Shown here one piece after another: positions 1 to 7,951 of a DNA stretch of 44,839 nucleotides (positions are counted from its first letter, which is position 1; every line of letters begins with the position of its first letter). The DNA is taken from the NCBI GenBank assembly GCA_944383415.1, contig CALWPK010000011.1, forward strand, positions 1 to 44,839, written 5' to 3'. The DNA comes from an uncultured Clostridia bacterium (GTDB lineage Bacteria; Bacillota; Clostridia; Christensenellales; UBA1242). The position numbers and the translations under genes were made by a program. The notes below the pieces were generated by a model. That model was not told the origin of the DNA, searched no databases, and saw only the letters and a program-made list of their open reading frames with translations.

Positions 1-1495
1 ATACGTAGTCATAAGTCGGGTCGTCTGCAGTAGGTGTAGCAGTGATCGTATATTCTCCTATTGTGAGAGTGTTGCCATCGACTGCAATTCTTGTGCCATA
101 CTCTACTGTTATGCTAGATTGATTAATTGAACCATATTCAGAATTGCTAGACTCTATTTGCACTGTGAAGGTCTGTATCTCCTCAGTGTAGGTGACCACA
201 AGGTTGCCTGTGATCTTATACTGATTTTCACTGCCCTCTACTTTCTCTGCTCCTGATACAGAAAAAGCAGTGACATCGTGTCCCTCTGTGGTGTCATAAG
301 TTATCTCTACTATGTCTCCATAGTGAAGTGTGGCTGTGTTGGATAAATATAGGTCTCCAAATTTTACATTCACCTGCTCTGGCTTGGATATCGTGTACTC
401 TATGTATTCTTCTCGGAAGTTGGCGAAGAGTTCTAGGTCGGTCACTATGTGGGTGGTGCTTAGGTCTACCTCATTGCCCTCTGCATCTACCCAGCCTATG
501 AATGTATAGGTGTAGGTATGGGTGCTATGTTTCGTTGGAGTGACGCCTGTGTAGGTGCAGAGTTGGTTGTATTGTATGTCTAGATTCTGATACATCTCGT
601 TCTTCTCTAGGCTATCATAGAAGGTTACCTCGTAGGTGTTGATCTCCACACCTTCTACCTCTACTAGAGTGTCTCCATAGATTGTGAGGGTATAATAGCC
701 GTCTTGATCTGGAGTAACGGTCTCGCCATTCACTTTGACTGTGATGTCACTCTCGTCATAACCTGTAGCGAGATTTAGTTTGAATCTATACTCTGTGTTG
801 TACTCTATCTCTACCTGATTGTTCACTATATCCTCACCCTCAATGGTGAATGCTGGGCTGGTTGGGAAAGTCACCTTATATAAATTTGCCTCGTATTTGG
901 CATATATGGTCATATTTTTATTTATCTTATCCGTATCTTTGTATGGCACGGTGAGTTCGGCATCCTTGTAGAACCCTACGAATGTATATCCTTTGATCTC
1001 TTGTGGAACTATGTCCTTGATCGTGCTACCACGCTTGATATTTACTGTATACTCTTGTATCACGTCAATATTGTTTGAGATATCTACCGATACCTTCCTT
1101 CTAGATAGGTATACCGCTGTAGGTACTGTCACCCCTGCTACTAACAGCAAAACTACAGCAGTGGCTATCGCTGCTTTCTTTCGTTTGCTATTCTTACCTG
1201 CATTTTTCTTGATCCTCTCGCCCTGACTCTGTATACTGAAGTCGTCACTCGAACTGTTTGTCTCCACATTTGCTGTGTCTACAGCAACCTCTTGACCTTT
1301 CACTACCTCGTCAGTCTGCTTTAGTTCAGTCTTGACACCTCTCTTGCTTGCACTCTGCTTACTAGCATTAGATTTCACTGCTCTTTCTTGAGTGGTGGCA
1401 TTCGCTTTGCCTGCTTTCGATGTAGAAACTTTCTTCTCTACATCCTTTGCGTTTGTATTCTTGGTTGACTTTGGTTTCTTTTCTTGATTTTCCAT
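1..1495 (-). CDS. Large membrane-anchored surface protein with InlB-type repeats, 5' part (copy 1, runs off window)
   Basis: The visible part is 498 codons starting at ATG 1495, preceded by a good ribosome site (AAGGAG, 5 nt spacing). Residues 1 to about 106 are a Lys/Ser/Thr/Gln-rich, presumably cytosolic tail. One hydrophobic segment follows (about 107-128, AAIATAVVLLLVAG) after a KRKK cluster, and then an extracellular part. That part begins with a Listeria-Bacteroides-type repeat (GYTFVGFYKDAELTVPY) and continues with beta-rich modules ending in motifs such as YTFIGW, typical of InlB B-repeat/Flg_new families. I see no cleavable signal peptide, so N-terminal anchoring is inferred. The sequence from about residue 93 onward is nearly identical to the gene at the right edge, apart from one codon indel and scattered substitutions. 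Base composition is visibly richer in G+C than the housekeeping genes. The function is probably adhesion or surface structure; no enzyme motif is seen. Confidence 0.85.
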   Translation of the reverse strand, partial: MENQEKKPKSTKNTNAKDVEKKVSTSKAGKANATTQERAVKSNASKQSASKRGVKTELKQTDEVVKGQEVAVDTANVETNSSSDDFSIQSQGERIKKNAGKNSKRKKAAIATAVVLLLVAGVTVPTAVYLSRRKVSVDISNNIDVIQEYTVNIKRGSTIKDIVPQEIKGYTFVGFYKDAELTVPYKDTDKINKNMTIYAKYEANLYKVTFPTSPAFTIEGEDIVNNQVEIEYNTEYRFKLNLATGYDESDITVKVNGETVTPDQDGYYTLTIYGDTLVEVEGVEINTYEVTFYDSLEKNEMYQNLDIQYNQLCTYTGVTPTKHSTHTYTYTFIGWVDAEGNEVDLSTTHIVTDLELFANFREEYIEYTISKPEQVNVKFGDLYLSNTATLHYGDIVEITYDTTEGHDVTAFSVSGAEKVEGSENQYKITGNLVVTYTEEIQTFTVQIESSNSEYGSINQSSITVEYGTRIAVDGNTLTIGEYTITATPTADDPTYDYV

Positions 1496-1533
1496 CTTGT
1501 CTCCTTCGTATTAATTTGTATTTTCTGTACATT

Positions 1534-1539
1534 ATTATA
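1534..1539 (-). promoter_or_regulatory. Candidate -10 box of surface-protein gene copy 1
   Basis: The minus strand reads TATAAT here, 38 nt before the start codon, which would give a leader of about 30 nt carrying the AAGGAG site. A TTGACA occurs further upstream (1572-1577) but 32 nt away, too far to pair with it. An unusual G-rich run (GGGGGAGGGG) lies between the two. Confidence 0.4.
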
Positions 1540-1760
1540 CACTTATATTCTAATGCCCCTCCCCCTAGCCTTGTCAAGTAAATTCAATATGCTATACGAA
1601 AATTTTATATAAATTCTTATATATTTATATAATATCACCCCAGAAAATGCGAAAATGGACCAAATTTACCAGTTTCCATCCGCCCAAAACAAAAATTCAA
1701 TCTATCCAATTCTAATAATCGCTCAATTGATCAATCAAAACTAAAAATTTAGAACAAATC

Positions 1761-2348
1761 TTAATTTTGAGCAACATAGTCGTCCAACATTTTTTCAATT
1801 CTTTCGCCTCCAAGTTTTTTCTCTGCACTCGTAGGAATGATCATATCTTTGTTGTAGCGCAAAATTTTTGAGATTAGGTCAATATTTTTATTAAGTTCAG
1901 ATTTGCTAATCTTATCAATTTTCGTCAATATTAACACTGTAGGGATCTCATTTGCTACTAGATAATCAATCATTTGCTGATCAAGGGAGGATGGCAAATG
2001 TCGACTATCCAACAATACCATCACCAATTTTAGCCTATTGTTGTCCACAAAATAATCATTCATTACACTATCCCAGTTGGCAGATGTTTTTTTGCTCGCT
2101 TTGGCATAGCCATAACCAGGTAGATCCACGATATAAAATTTATTATCTATATTGAAATAATTAATCAATCTCGTGCGACCCGGAGTTGAACTCGTCTTAG
2201 CCATTTTCTTGTTGTTAGTGAGGAAGTTGATTAGACTGCTCTTCCCCACATTACTACGCCCAACGACTGCAATTTGAGGTAACTCATCAATTAGAAAATC
2301 GGATTTTTTTTCTGCACTTTTTATAAATTTAGCATTAATAAATCTCAT
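1761..2348 (-). CDS. engB: Ribosome biogenesis GTPase EngB/YsxC
   Basis: This is a TrmE-Era-EngA-type small GTPase of 195 residues, the normal family length. EngB/YsxC binds the 50S subunit during late assembly. The visible motifs are G1 GRSNVGKSS (about 30-38), the G2 threonine region around TSSTPGRT, G3 DLPGYG and G4 TKID. The start has a GAGGAG site 8 nt upstream. It stands alone here, divergent from dinB, whereas in many Bacillota it follows lon or clpX. No terminator is evident downstream. Confidence 0.96.
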   Translation of the reverse strand: MRFINAKFIKSAEKKSDFLIDELPQIAVVGRSNVGKSSLINFLTNNKKMAKTSSTPGRTRLINYFNIDNKFYIVDLPGYGYAKASKKTSANWDSVMNDYFVDNNRLKLVMVLLDSRHLPSSLDQQMIDYLVANEIPTVLILTKIDKISKSELNKNIDLISKILRYNKDMIIPTSAEKKLGGERIEKMLDDYVAQN

Positions 2349-2538
2349 ATATGCATCTTCTCCTCAATTTGTTATTTTATTATAACAAAAAAAGAAGTTT
2401 TAGTCAAATTTTATTGTGTCGAATAAATTTTTATTATTTGTTTAAATTTTAGTTTGAATAATTATTTATCTATTATTTCAAAAATTAATTTTGAATCATA
2501 AAAATTTGATAAAATTATGAAATTATTTTTCATATCTC

Positions 2539-2567
2539 TTGATTTTATCGAACAAATGTTCTATAAT
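2539..2567 (+). promoter_or_regulatory. dinB promoter (TTGATT-N17-TATAAT)
   Basis: The -35 TTGATT (2539-2544) and -10 TATAAT (2562-2567) are separated by exactly 17 nt. The expected transcription start is about 2574, just ahead of the GGAGA ribosome site of dinB. The LexA-type box covers the spacer and the first base of the -10. Confidence 0.8.
2549..2562 (+). promoter_or_regulatory. LexA/SOS box of the dinB promoter
   Basis: The sequence CGAACAAATGTTCT matches 13 of 14 positions of the Bacillus LexA (DinR) consensus CGAACRNRYGTTYC. It sits between the -35 and -10 elements, where a bound repressor would block RNA polymerase. This implies induction of dinB, and perhaps of the lytic transglycosylase 18 nt after it, by DNA damage. 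Confidence 0.85.
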
Positions 2568-2586
2568 ATATATATGGAGATAAAAA

Positions 2587-3765
2587 ATGTCAAAACGTGT
2601 TATTTTTCATATTGATATGAACAACTTCTACGCCTCAGTCGAGTGTCTATTGAACCCTGATTTGAAAAATTACGCAGTAGCGGTGGCAGGGGATCCAAAC
2701 AAACGAACAGGCATAATACTTGCTAAAAACTATTTAGCAAAAGTTTATGGTGTGAAAACAGGCGAAGCAATCTGGGAGGCAAAACAAAAATGCCCCACTC
2801 TCATCACAGTTGCACCTAAATTTGATAAATACCAAGAATACAGCGAAAAGGCTCACAAAATTTACTATCAATATACAGACATCATTGAACCTTTTGGCAT
2901 AGACGAATGTTGGCTGGACGTCACTGATAGTTTGAAATTTTTTAATTGCACTCCAATGGAGTTAGGAAAAAAAATTCAAGATCATATTTATAACGAGTTA
3001 GGCTTAAGTGTTTCAGTCGGGATATCGTGGGGAAAGACACTGGCAAAACTTGGTAGCGATATGAAAAAACCAAGAGGGCTGACTATAATTGATGAAAAAA
3101 ACCATATAGATATTATTAAAAAATTGAAAATTGACGATATGATTATGATCGGCAAACACACAGCAAAAAAACTTAGGATGATGAATGTGAACACTCTGTA
3201 TGACCTATATTTGATGGAACCAAAACTATTGCGACACCATTTCGGGATAGTAGGGTTGTATCTACACAATGCCGTGAGCGGAATTGATGATGATAAACTG
3301 ATCACGCCAAAAGATGAGGATACAAAGAGTGTCGGCAACGGTGCCACTGCAGTAAGAGATATGACGCACATAGATGAAATAAAAGAATTTTTGCACAACC
3401 TGGCGAGCAAAGTATCAAGACGATTGCGCGCTCATAAATTTTCTGCAAAAACAATTCATCTGACAATTAAGTTTGCAGATTTCACTTATCTATCTGCACA
3501 AAATACAATGGACCACTACTTTAGCAATGAGCAAGATATATATAATTATTCTTTTGAGATTTTTTCTCATCTTGCGGGAGACAAATTTGCCCCAGTGCGT
3601 GCACTTAGGATATGTACGACAAATTTGATAAACAAGTCCGATGAATTCCAAGTAAATCTATTCACTAATGTAAAGAATGAAAACCTCTGCTCCACCATTG
3701 ATTATCTAAAAGAAAAATATGGAGAAAATATAATTTCTTTTGCAAAAGATTATAAAGAATTTTAA
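2587..3765 (+). CDS. dinB: Y-family DNA polymerase IV
   Basis: This is an error-prone translesion polymerase of 392 residues. The N-terminal palm motif FHIDMNNFYASVE carries the first metal-binding Asp (D10). The second catalytic motif is GIDECWLDV (D106, E107), a variant of the usual SIDEAYLDV. HhH/thumb and little-finger regions follow. The C-terminus lacks an obvious beta-clamp peptide, although QVNLF near residue 357 is a plausible one. The ribosome site GGAGA lies upstream of ATG 2587, and the promoter contains a LexA box. A lytic transglycosylase gene starts 18 nt after the stop. DinB and UmuC-like family members are hard to separate by reading, but the length favours DinB. Confidence 0.93.
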   Translation: MSKRVIFHIDMNNFYASVECLLNPDLKNYAVAVAGDPNKRTGIILAKNYLAKVYGVKTGEAIWEAKQKCPTLITVAPKFDKYQEYSEKAHKIYYQYTDIIEPFGIDECWLDVTDSLKFFNCTPMELGKKIQDHIYNELGLSVSVGISWGKTLAKLGSDMKKPRGLTIIDEKNHIDIIKKLKIDDMIMIGKHTAKKLRMMNVNTLYDLYLMEPKLLRHHFGIVGLYLHNAVSGIDDDKLITPKDEDTKSVGNGATAVRDMTHIDEIKEFLHNLASKVSRRLRAHKFSAKTIHLTIKFADFTYLSAQNTMDHYFSNEQDIYNYSFEIFSHLAGDKFAPVRALRICTTNLINKSDEFQVNLFTNVKNENLCSTIDYLKEKYGENIISFAKDYKEF

Positions 3766-3770
3766 CTGCG

Positions 3771-3776
3771 TATAAT
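3771..3776 (+). promoter_or_regulatory. Candidate -10 box just before the lytic transglycosylase gene
   Basis: A perfect TATAAT ends 6 nt before ATG 3783, and no Shine-Dalgarno is present in between. Transcription from it would start at or next to the start codon, giving a leaderless mRNA. No convincing -35 is seen 17 nt upstream (GATTAT). Confidence 0.45.
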
Positions 3777-3782
3777 ATAAGT

Positions 3783-4328
3783 ATGAAGAGATTAGTCATT
3801 ATATTGATTGCGGGATTTGTGTTCACACTGTGCCTATCCGCATATAAAACGATTCAAGCGTTGGCGCACCCAATTAGATATGAAAGTATAATAGAGATCA
3901 ATGCAGAGCGATTCTCTATTCCATCTTATCTAATTGCCAGCGTAATCAATGTCGAGAGTTCGTATAATGAGACGGCAATATCAAGCAAAGATGCACTGGG
4001 ACTGATGCAAGTAAAACTGGATACTGCACAATATATATCTGACTTGTACAATCTTGGCGAGACAATACAGGAAAATGATTTGCTGACTGCTGAAAAAAAT
4101 ATAGAATACGGATGTAGATATTTGAAATATTTAATAAATAAATTTGAAAACACCTTCACTGCACTAATCGCTTATAATGCAGGAGAAACGCGAGTAATGG
4201 TATGGCTAAAAGATGAAAATTTTTCTACAGATGGTAAAAGTATATACAATATTCCATACAAGGAAACAAAAAATTATATAGAAAAAATCAAAAAAAATAT
4301 GAAATTTTATGAAAAAATATATAAATAA
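3783..4328 (+). CDS. Small lytic transglycosylase (SLT domain)
   Basis: This 181-residue exported or membrane-tethered murein hydrolase cleaves the MurNAc-GlcNAc bond. An N-terminal hydrophobic helix (about 4-20) after MKR acts as a signal or anchor. The SLT motifs are clear: INVESSYN with the catalytic Glu at 58, GLMQ at 73-76 and the AYNAG motif near 130. The domain fills the whole protein, so it resembles short YjbJ/Slt70-C-like enzymes in Bacillota. It lies 18 nt downstream of dinB and may be cotranscribed with it, or read from its own -10 box. The gap to the convergent gene at 4516 (187 nt) shows no clear terminator. Confidence 0.92.
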   Translation: MKRLVIILIAGFVFTLCLSAYKTIQALAHPIRYESIIEINAERFSIPSYLIASVINVESSYNETAISSKDALGLMQVKLDTAQYISDLYNLGETIQENDLLTAEKNIEYGCRYLKYLINKFENTFTALIAYNAGETRVMVWLKDENFSTDGKSIYNIPYKETKNYIEKIKKNMKFYEKIYK

Positions 4329-4515
4329 TCATTATTTTTTCTATCATTTTATAAATTTTTTGAAAAATCTATAGAATCTAAACAAAGATTGTCATATAAA
4401 AATTCACAAAATCGAATTAAAAAAAATTATGATTTATAATATGTGATTTCTGAAAAATGATAATTTGAAAATTTAATTATTTATATATCCAATCGTTTCA
4501 AAAAAAATTATTATA

Positions 4516-5613
4516 TCAGTTTTTTTCTTCCTCATCGACAGATGTGGATGATAGTGTATTAGAATTTTTTCCTTTCTTCGAGTCTTGAATTTTGTGTTTT
4601 ATTCTTGATAATTTAATTAGTTTTATACTGATCAAAATTATAAGACTAATCACATATATACCACTAATGATTCCCGATACAACATATAGATATTTTACTA
4701 TAAATCCATAACCAACATTTGACAAAATTAAATTAAATAAAACGATCAGTATTGGGACAAATACCGTCTTTTTATCTTTTGATATGATCTTTTTTGTATT
4801 GTAACTGCATATCATCAATGTTGAAAACAGACCGAGTAACAATGTGGCAAAGTAGATATAATAAAACCAGATTGATACATTTTCGCTCAATTCAAACATT
4901 GGCATATCTGTTTCAAAACTATTGCTAGCAAAAACTAAAATATTTAACAATATAATTAAGCATATACTTAATATTACAGCCAACTTCCCTTTTGATTTCA
5001 ATTTAGTTTCAAACAAAACAGGCAAAGCCGCGACAAAATTGTTTACCCCAAACAAGAGACCATAATAGATTGCCATTGTAGAATTTTTCACCGTTATTGC
5101 CATATTCACGTTTTCTGGATTGATATTGCTTATCGAATTAATCACAATAACCGCAATCATTATTGGTATAATTAGATTGGCTACAAATTTGATTTTGTCA
5201 ATACCTCCGATCAACAGCAATAAAGTCAATATTGAAAGTATGATCGAAGGAATTTTATACCCTATACCTAAAAATGTTTCGAATAAATATTCAGCACCTG
5301 CCAGCATACCCGCACTGGTGATAGCGAAGTTTATTAACATTACGATTTCAGAAAATTTGCAAAGTTTACCAAATATTGCAGTATTAAATTCGCTATAACT
5401 ATTCAGTGCACATTTCTTTCTAATATAATCAATTATAAAAAATAGATAGATATATAGTAGACCGAACGCCATCAGTCCAATCAATGAGCCCGCCTCATAT
5501 TCGAAAAAGAAAACACATATCTCTTTGCCCGAAGCAAAACCTACACCTATAATGGCACTTAATATTAAAAAATAGTCCACGATGGTGGACCATAATTTGT
5601 TTCCACTCCTCAT
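4516..5613 (-). CDS. YkvI-like polytopic membrane protein
   Basis: This is a 365-residue protein with about ten hydrophobic segments. The first segment carries GVGFASGKEICVFFFEY, close to the GxGFASGxE(I/L)xxFF signature of the YkvI family, which has the fold of APC/LeuT-type transporters. The substrate is unknown. The C-terminal 30 residues are charged (KIQDSKKGKNSN then an acidic end) and probably cytosolic. There is no good ribosome site before the ATG. It follows the zinc-ribbon gene of the dnaG-rpoD operon by 31 nt and may be read through from it. Confidence 0.75.
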   Translation of the reverse strand: MRSGNKLWSTIVDYFLILSAIIGVGFASGKEICVFFFEYEAGSLIGLMAFGLLYIYLFFIIDYIRKKCALNSYSEFNTAIFGKLCKFSEIVMLINFAITSAGMLAGAEYLFETFLGIGYKIPSIILSILTLLLLIGGIDKIKFVANLIIPIMIAVIVINSISNINPENVNMAITVKNSTMAIYYGLLFGVNNFVAALPVLFETKLKSKGKLAVILSICLIILLNILVFASNSFETDMPMFELSENVSIWFYYIYFATLLLGLFSTLMICSYNTKKIISKDKKTVFVPILIVLFNLILSNVGYGFIVKYLYVVSGIISGIYVISLIILISIKLIKLSRIKHKIQDSKKGKNSNTLSSTSVDEEEKN

Positions 5614-5644
5614 ACTAATATATATGAGAAGGAGCGAAATATAA

Positions 5645-6343
5645 TTACTTGTCTAACATAATAATTCTGCCACAGTGTTCGCAAGGAAGCATTTTTTTTG
5701 TCTTCAATTTTTCGATAAAATTCAATGGAAGTTCAACCTTGCACCCTCCACAAAAGTTTTCTTCAAGTGGAACATATACAGGGAATATTCCATTTGCTTT
5801 CATCTCTTTATATTTTTCATATTTTTCTTTGTCTACAACATTTTGCTCTAACTCTTTGATTTTCTTTTCCAATTCCGCAATCTTTGGCGCCACCTCTTGC
5901 TTCTTCACTTCGATTTTCGCCTTTATGGCACCCGAACGAGATTTTGCTTCAGTCAATTTATTTGAAAGTTCGGCACTTTTCCTGACAATTTCTTCAGATT
6001 TTCGTACCAAATCCTCCACTCTTCTATGTTCTTCACTCAATTCACCTACCAAAGTATTGGTATCAGAAATTAGACTTGAAATGTTGTCTAAATTGATATT
6101 TTCAACGTTGCGTTTACGAACGATCTCGCTGTTGCCCTTATATTTTGAATATTTATTCGATGCAATATTGAAATTCTTGATTATCTCATTTGCTTGTGAT
6201 TCAAGTTGTTCAAATCTTGTTCGTCCTTCTTTTAAGAATTTTTTGTAATTTTTGAAATCAATGCTTGCTGGACATCTATCCACTTCGCGCAACAATGCAC
6301 GAATCTGTCTATCTAATCTTTGTATCTCTAAAATCGTCTTCAT
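5645..6343 (-). CDS. Coiled-coil protein with C-terminal C4 zinc ribbon (COG1579-like)
   Basis: The product has 232 residues. Residues about 1-175 are a long, charged, helix-forming region with heptad-like pattern. The C-terminus has two CxxC knuckles (CGGC at about 198 and CEHC at about 220), forming a zinc ribbon. This layout is that of the COG1579 family (CT398/HP0958 and similar), whose roles are varied and not settled. The start codon overlaps the rpoD stop as TAATG, so translation is probably coupled. It is the last gene of the dnaG operon. Confidence 0.85.
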   Translation of the reverse strand: MKTILEIQRLDRQIRALLREVDRCPASIDFKNYKKFLKEGRTRFEQLESQANEIIKNFNIASNKYSKYKGNSEIVRKRNVENINLDNISSLISDTNTLVGELSEEHRRVEDLVRKSEEIVRKSAELSNKLTEAKSRSGAIKAKIEVKKQEVAPKIAELEKKIKELEQNVVDKEKYEKYKEMKANGIFPVYVPLEENFCGGCKVELPLNFIEKLKTKKMLPCEHCGRIIMLDK

Positions 6344-7437
6344 TATTTTCTCCCTCTCATTCTTTTATCATCATCATCGTCCGATAGATCATCGCGCAAA
6401 CGTTTCAATTTTGATGGATGACGAAGTTTCCTTAGCGCCTTTGCCTCTATTTGACGGATACGCTCACGTGTGACTGAAAATTCTCTACCCACTTCTTCAA
6501 GTGTTCTTGGATGAGCATCGTCCAAGCCGTAGCGCAATCTTATCACTTTTTGCTCACGTGGCGTCAGCGTCTCCAACACGCTCATCAATTGCTCTTTCAG
6601 CATATTTTGCTGAGTGATTTCGTGAGGAGAAAGTGCGTTTTCGTCAGGAATTATATCACCAATCTTACTGTCCTCCTCGTTGCCCATTTTGCTTTCAAGA
6701 GAAATTGGATCTTGCGAAATTCTTTGAACTTCAATAACCTTATCTACGGTCGTGTTCAATCTTTCTGCAATTTCTTCAACTGTAGGGTCTCTTCCTAATT
6801 CTTGCAACAATTCGCGTACCACTCTACTATGCTTCAGCATAGTTTCTACCATGTGCACAGGAGTTCTAATTAACCTTGCATGATCTGAAATAGCACGCGT
6901 GATGCTCTGACGAATCCACCACGTGCCGTAGGTAGAAAATTTATAACCTTTGGTGTAATCAAACTTGTCCACCGCTTTCATTAGACCGACATTGCCCTCT
7001 TGAATCAAATCTAGGAATGGCATTTTATTTTGATAACGTTTAGCAATGCTCACAACTAGACGCAAGTTCGACTCACGCAATTTGTTCCTAGCATATTCAC
7101 TATGTTCTTCAATAAGTTGTCTGCTAAGTTCGCGTTCTTCTTCTGGGGTCAAAAGCGGAATATTTCCTATCTCTTTCAGATACAATTTGACTGAATCGTT
7201 CACGTTGATTTGACTAATGATATCTTCAAATTCTTTGTCTGTTGGGACTTCAGTCTTTTCTGTGATCGTGATACCATTTTCTATCAAGTATTGTTTAATT
7301 TGTTCTACCTCGTCTGCCGTGATATCCTCATATTTTCCTATCAACTTGCTACACAATCTGTCTTCGGATATTGCTTTTTGATGAATTTCATTCATCTGTT
7401 GCAACAATTTTTCTTTTATCTCATCAACGTTTACCAT
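6343..7437 (-). CDS. rpoD: Primary RNA polymerase sigma factor RpoD/SigA
   Basis: Sigma-70 factor of 364 residues, the housekeeping promoter-recognition subunit. Region 1.2 begins near [12 protein letters not shown]. Region 2 has [18 protein letters not shown] and the melting motif [14 protein letters not shown]. Region 3 covers [11 protein letters not shown], and region 4 has [15 protein letters not shown] and the helix-turn-helix [19 protein letters not shown] place the start at ATG 7437, where GAGGAG sits 7 nt upstream; the TTG at 7452 overlaps that ribosome site. The first 14 nt lie inside the end of the upstream sigma-like gene. The acidic C-terminal tail ([14 protein letters not shown]) is a small oddity. 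Confidence 0.97.
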   Translation of the reverse strand: MVNVDEIKEKLLQQMNEIHQKAISEDRLCSKLIGKYEDITADEVEQIKQYLIENGITITEKTEVPTDKEFEDIISQINVNDSVKLYLKEIGNIPLLTPEEERELSRQLIEEHSEYARNKLRESNLRLVVSIAKRYQNKMPFLDLIQEGNVGLMKAVDKFDYTKGYKFSTYGTWWIRQSITRAISDHARLIRTPVHMVETMLKHSRVVRELLQELGRDPTVEEIAERLNTTVDKVIEVQRISQDPISLESKMGNEEDSKIGDIIPDENALSPHEITQQNMLKEQLMSVLETLTPREQKVIRLRYGLDDAHPRTLEEVGREFSVTRERIRQIEAKALRKLRHPSKLKRLRDDLSDDDDDKRMRGRK

Positions 7438-7951
7438 TTTCTTTCTCCTCAAATTCTTCTATTATTTTTTCCCTAATCCAATAGAGTATATAATCATTAA
7501 AAGTAATTTTTGCATTGGCCTTGTAATGTTCTAATGCTTCTATCAATCCAATATTTGCCACCTGAACTAAATCTTGAATATCCACGTCTTTATGCAATGT
7601 ATGATAATTTATACATAAATATAGCACTTCGATTAGTTTCGAATTTATAATCTTTTCGCGAATATTTTTTTCTCGTCTCTCTTCATATTGCTTCAAAAGA
7701 TTGTTTAATTCCTTATTTGATATTTTTTTAATTTTCTTAAGATCCACGTGATAATCAAGGATTTTTTCTAGATCCGATTCATCGCATTCATTAGTCATAC
7801 TAGGTTGGAATTTCGACATAAAATATGTGTGAATATCCGATCGTTTATATCGCCCATTTTTTGCCAATTCCTCATATAATTTATCAATGTCTCGGACTCC
7901 TAAATCTTCTAAATATTTATACAAACTGTCAGTTTTGTCTACTTTTATCAC
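7424..7951 (-). CDS. Sigma-70 region-2-only protein between dnaG and rpoD
   Basis: The product has 175 residues. Residues about 1-75 are charged and not recognised. From about 85 to 165 it aligns with sigma region 1.2-2.4: [17 protein letters not shown] corresponds to [17 protein letters not shown] of the adjacent RpoD, and [10 protein letters not shown] to [10 protein letters not shown]. The first Trp of the melting WW pair is Tyr here. It ends right after region 2.4, so regions 3 and 4 are absent. The start is GTG, overlapping the dnaG stop as GTGA with AAGGAG 11 nt upstream, and the 3' end carries the rpoD ribosome site. A known parallel is Bacillus RsoA, a region-2-like co-sigma that works with SigO. 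Whether this protein is a co-sigma, a competitor of RpoD or a decaying duplicate is open; full coding integrity argues against decay. Confidence 0.8.
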   Translation of the reverse strand: MIKVDKTDSLYKYLEDLGVRDIDKLYEELAKNGRYKRSDIHTYFMSKFQPSMTNECDESDLEKILDYHVDLKKIKKISNKELNNLLKQYEERREKNIREKIINSKLIEVLYLCINYHTLHKDVDIQDLVQVANIGLIEALEHYKANAKITFNDYILYWIREKIIEEFEEKENGKR

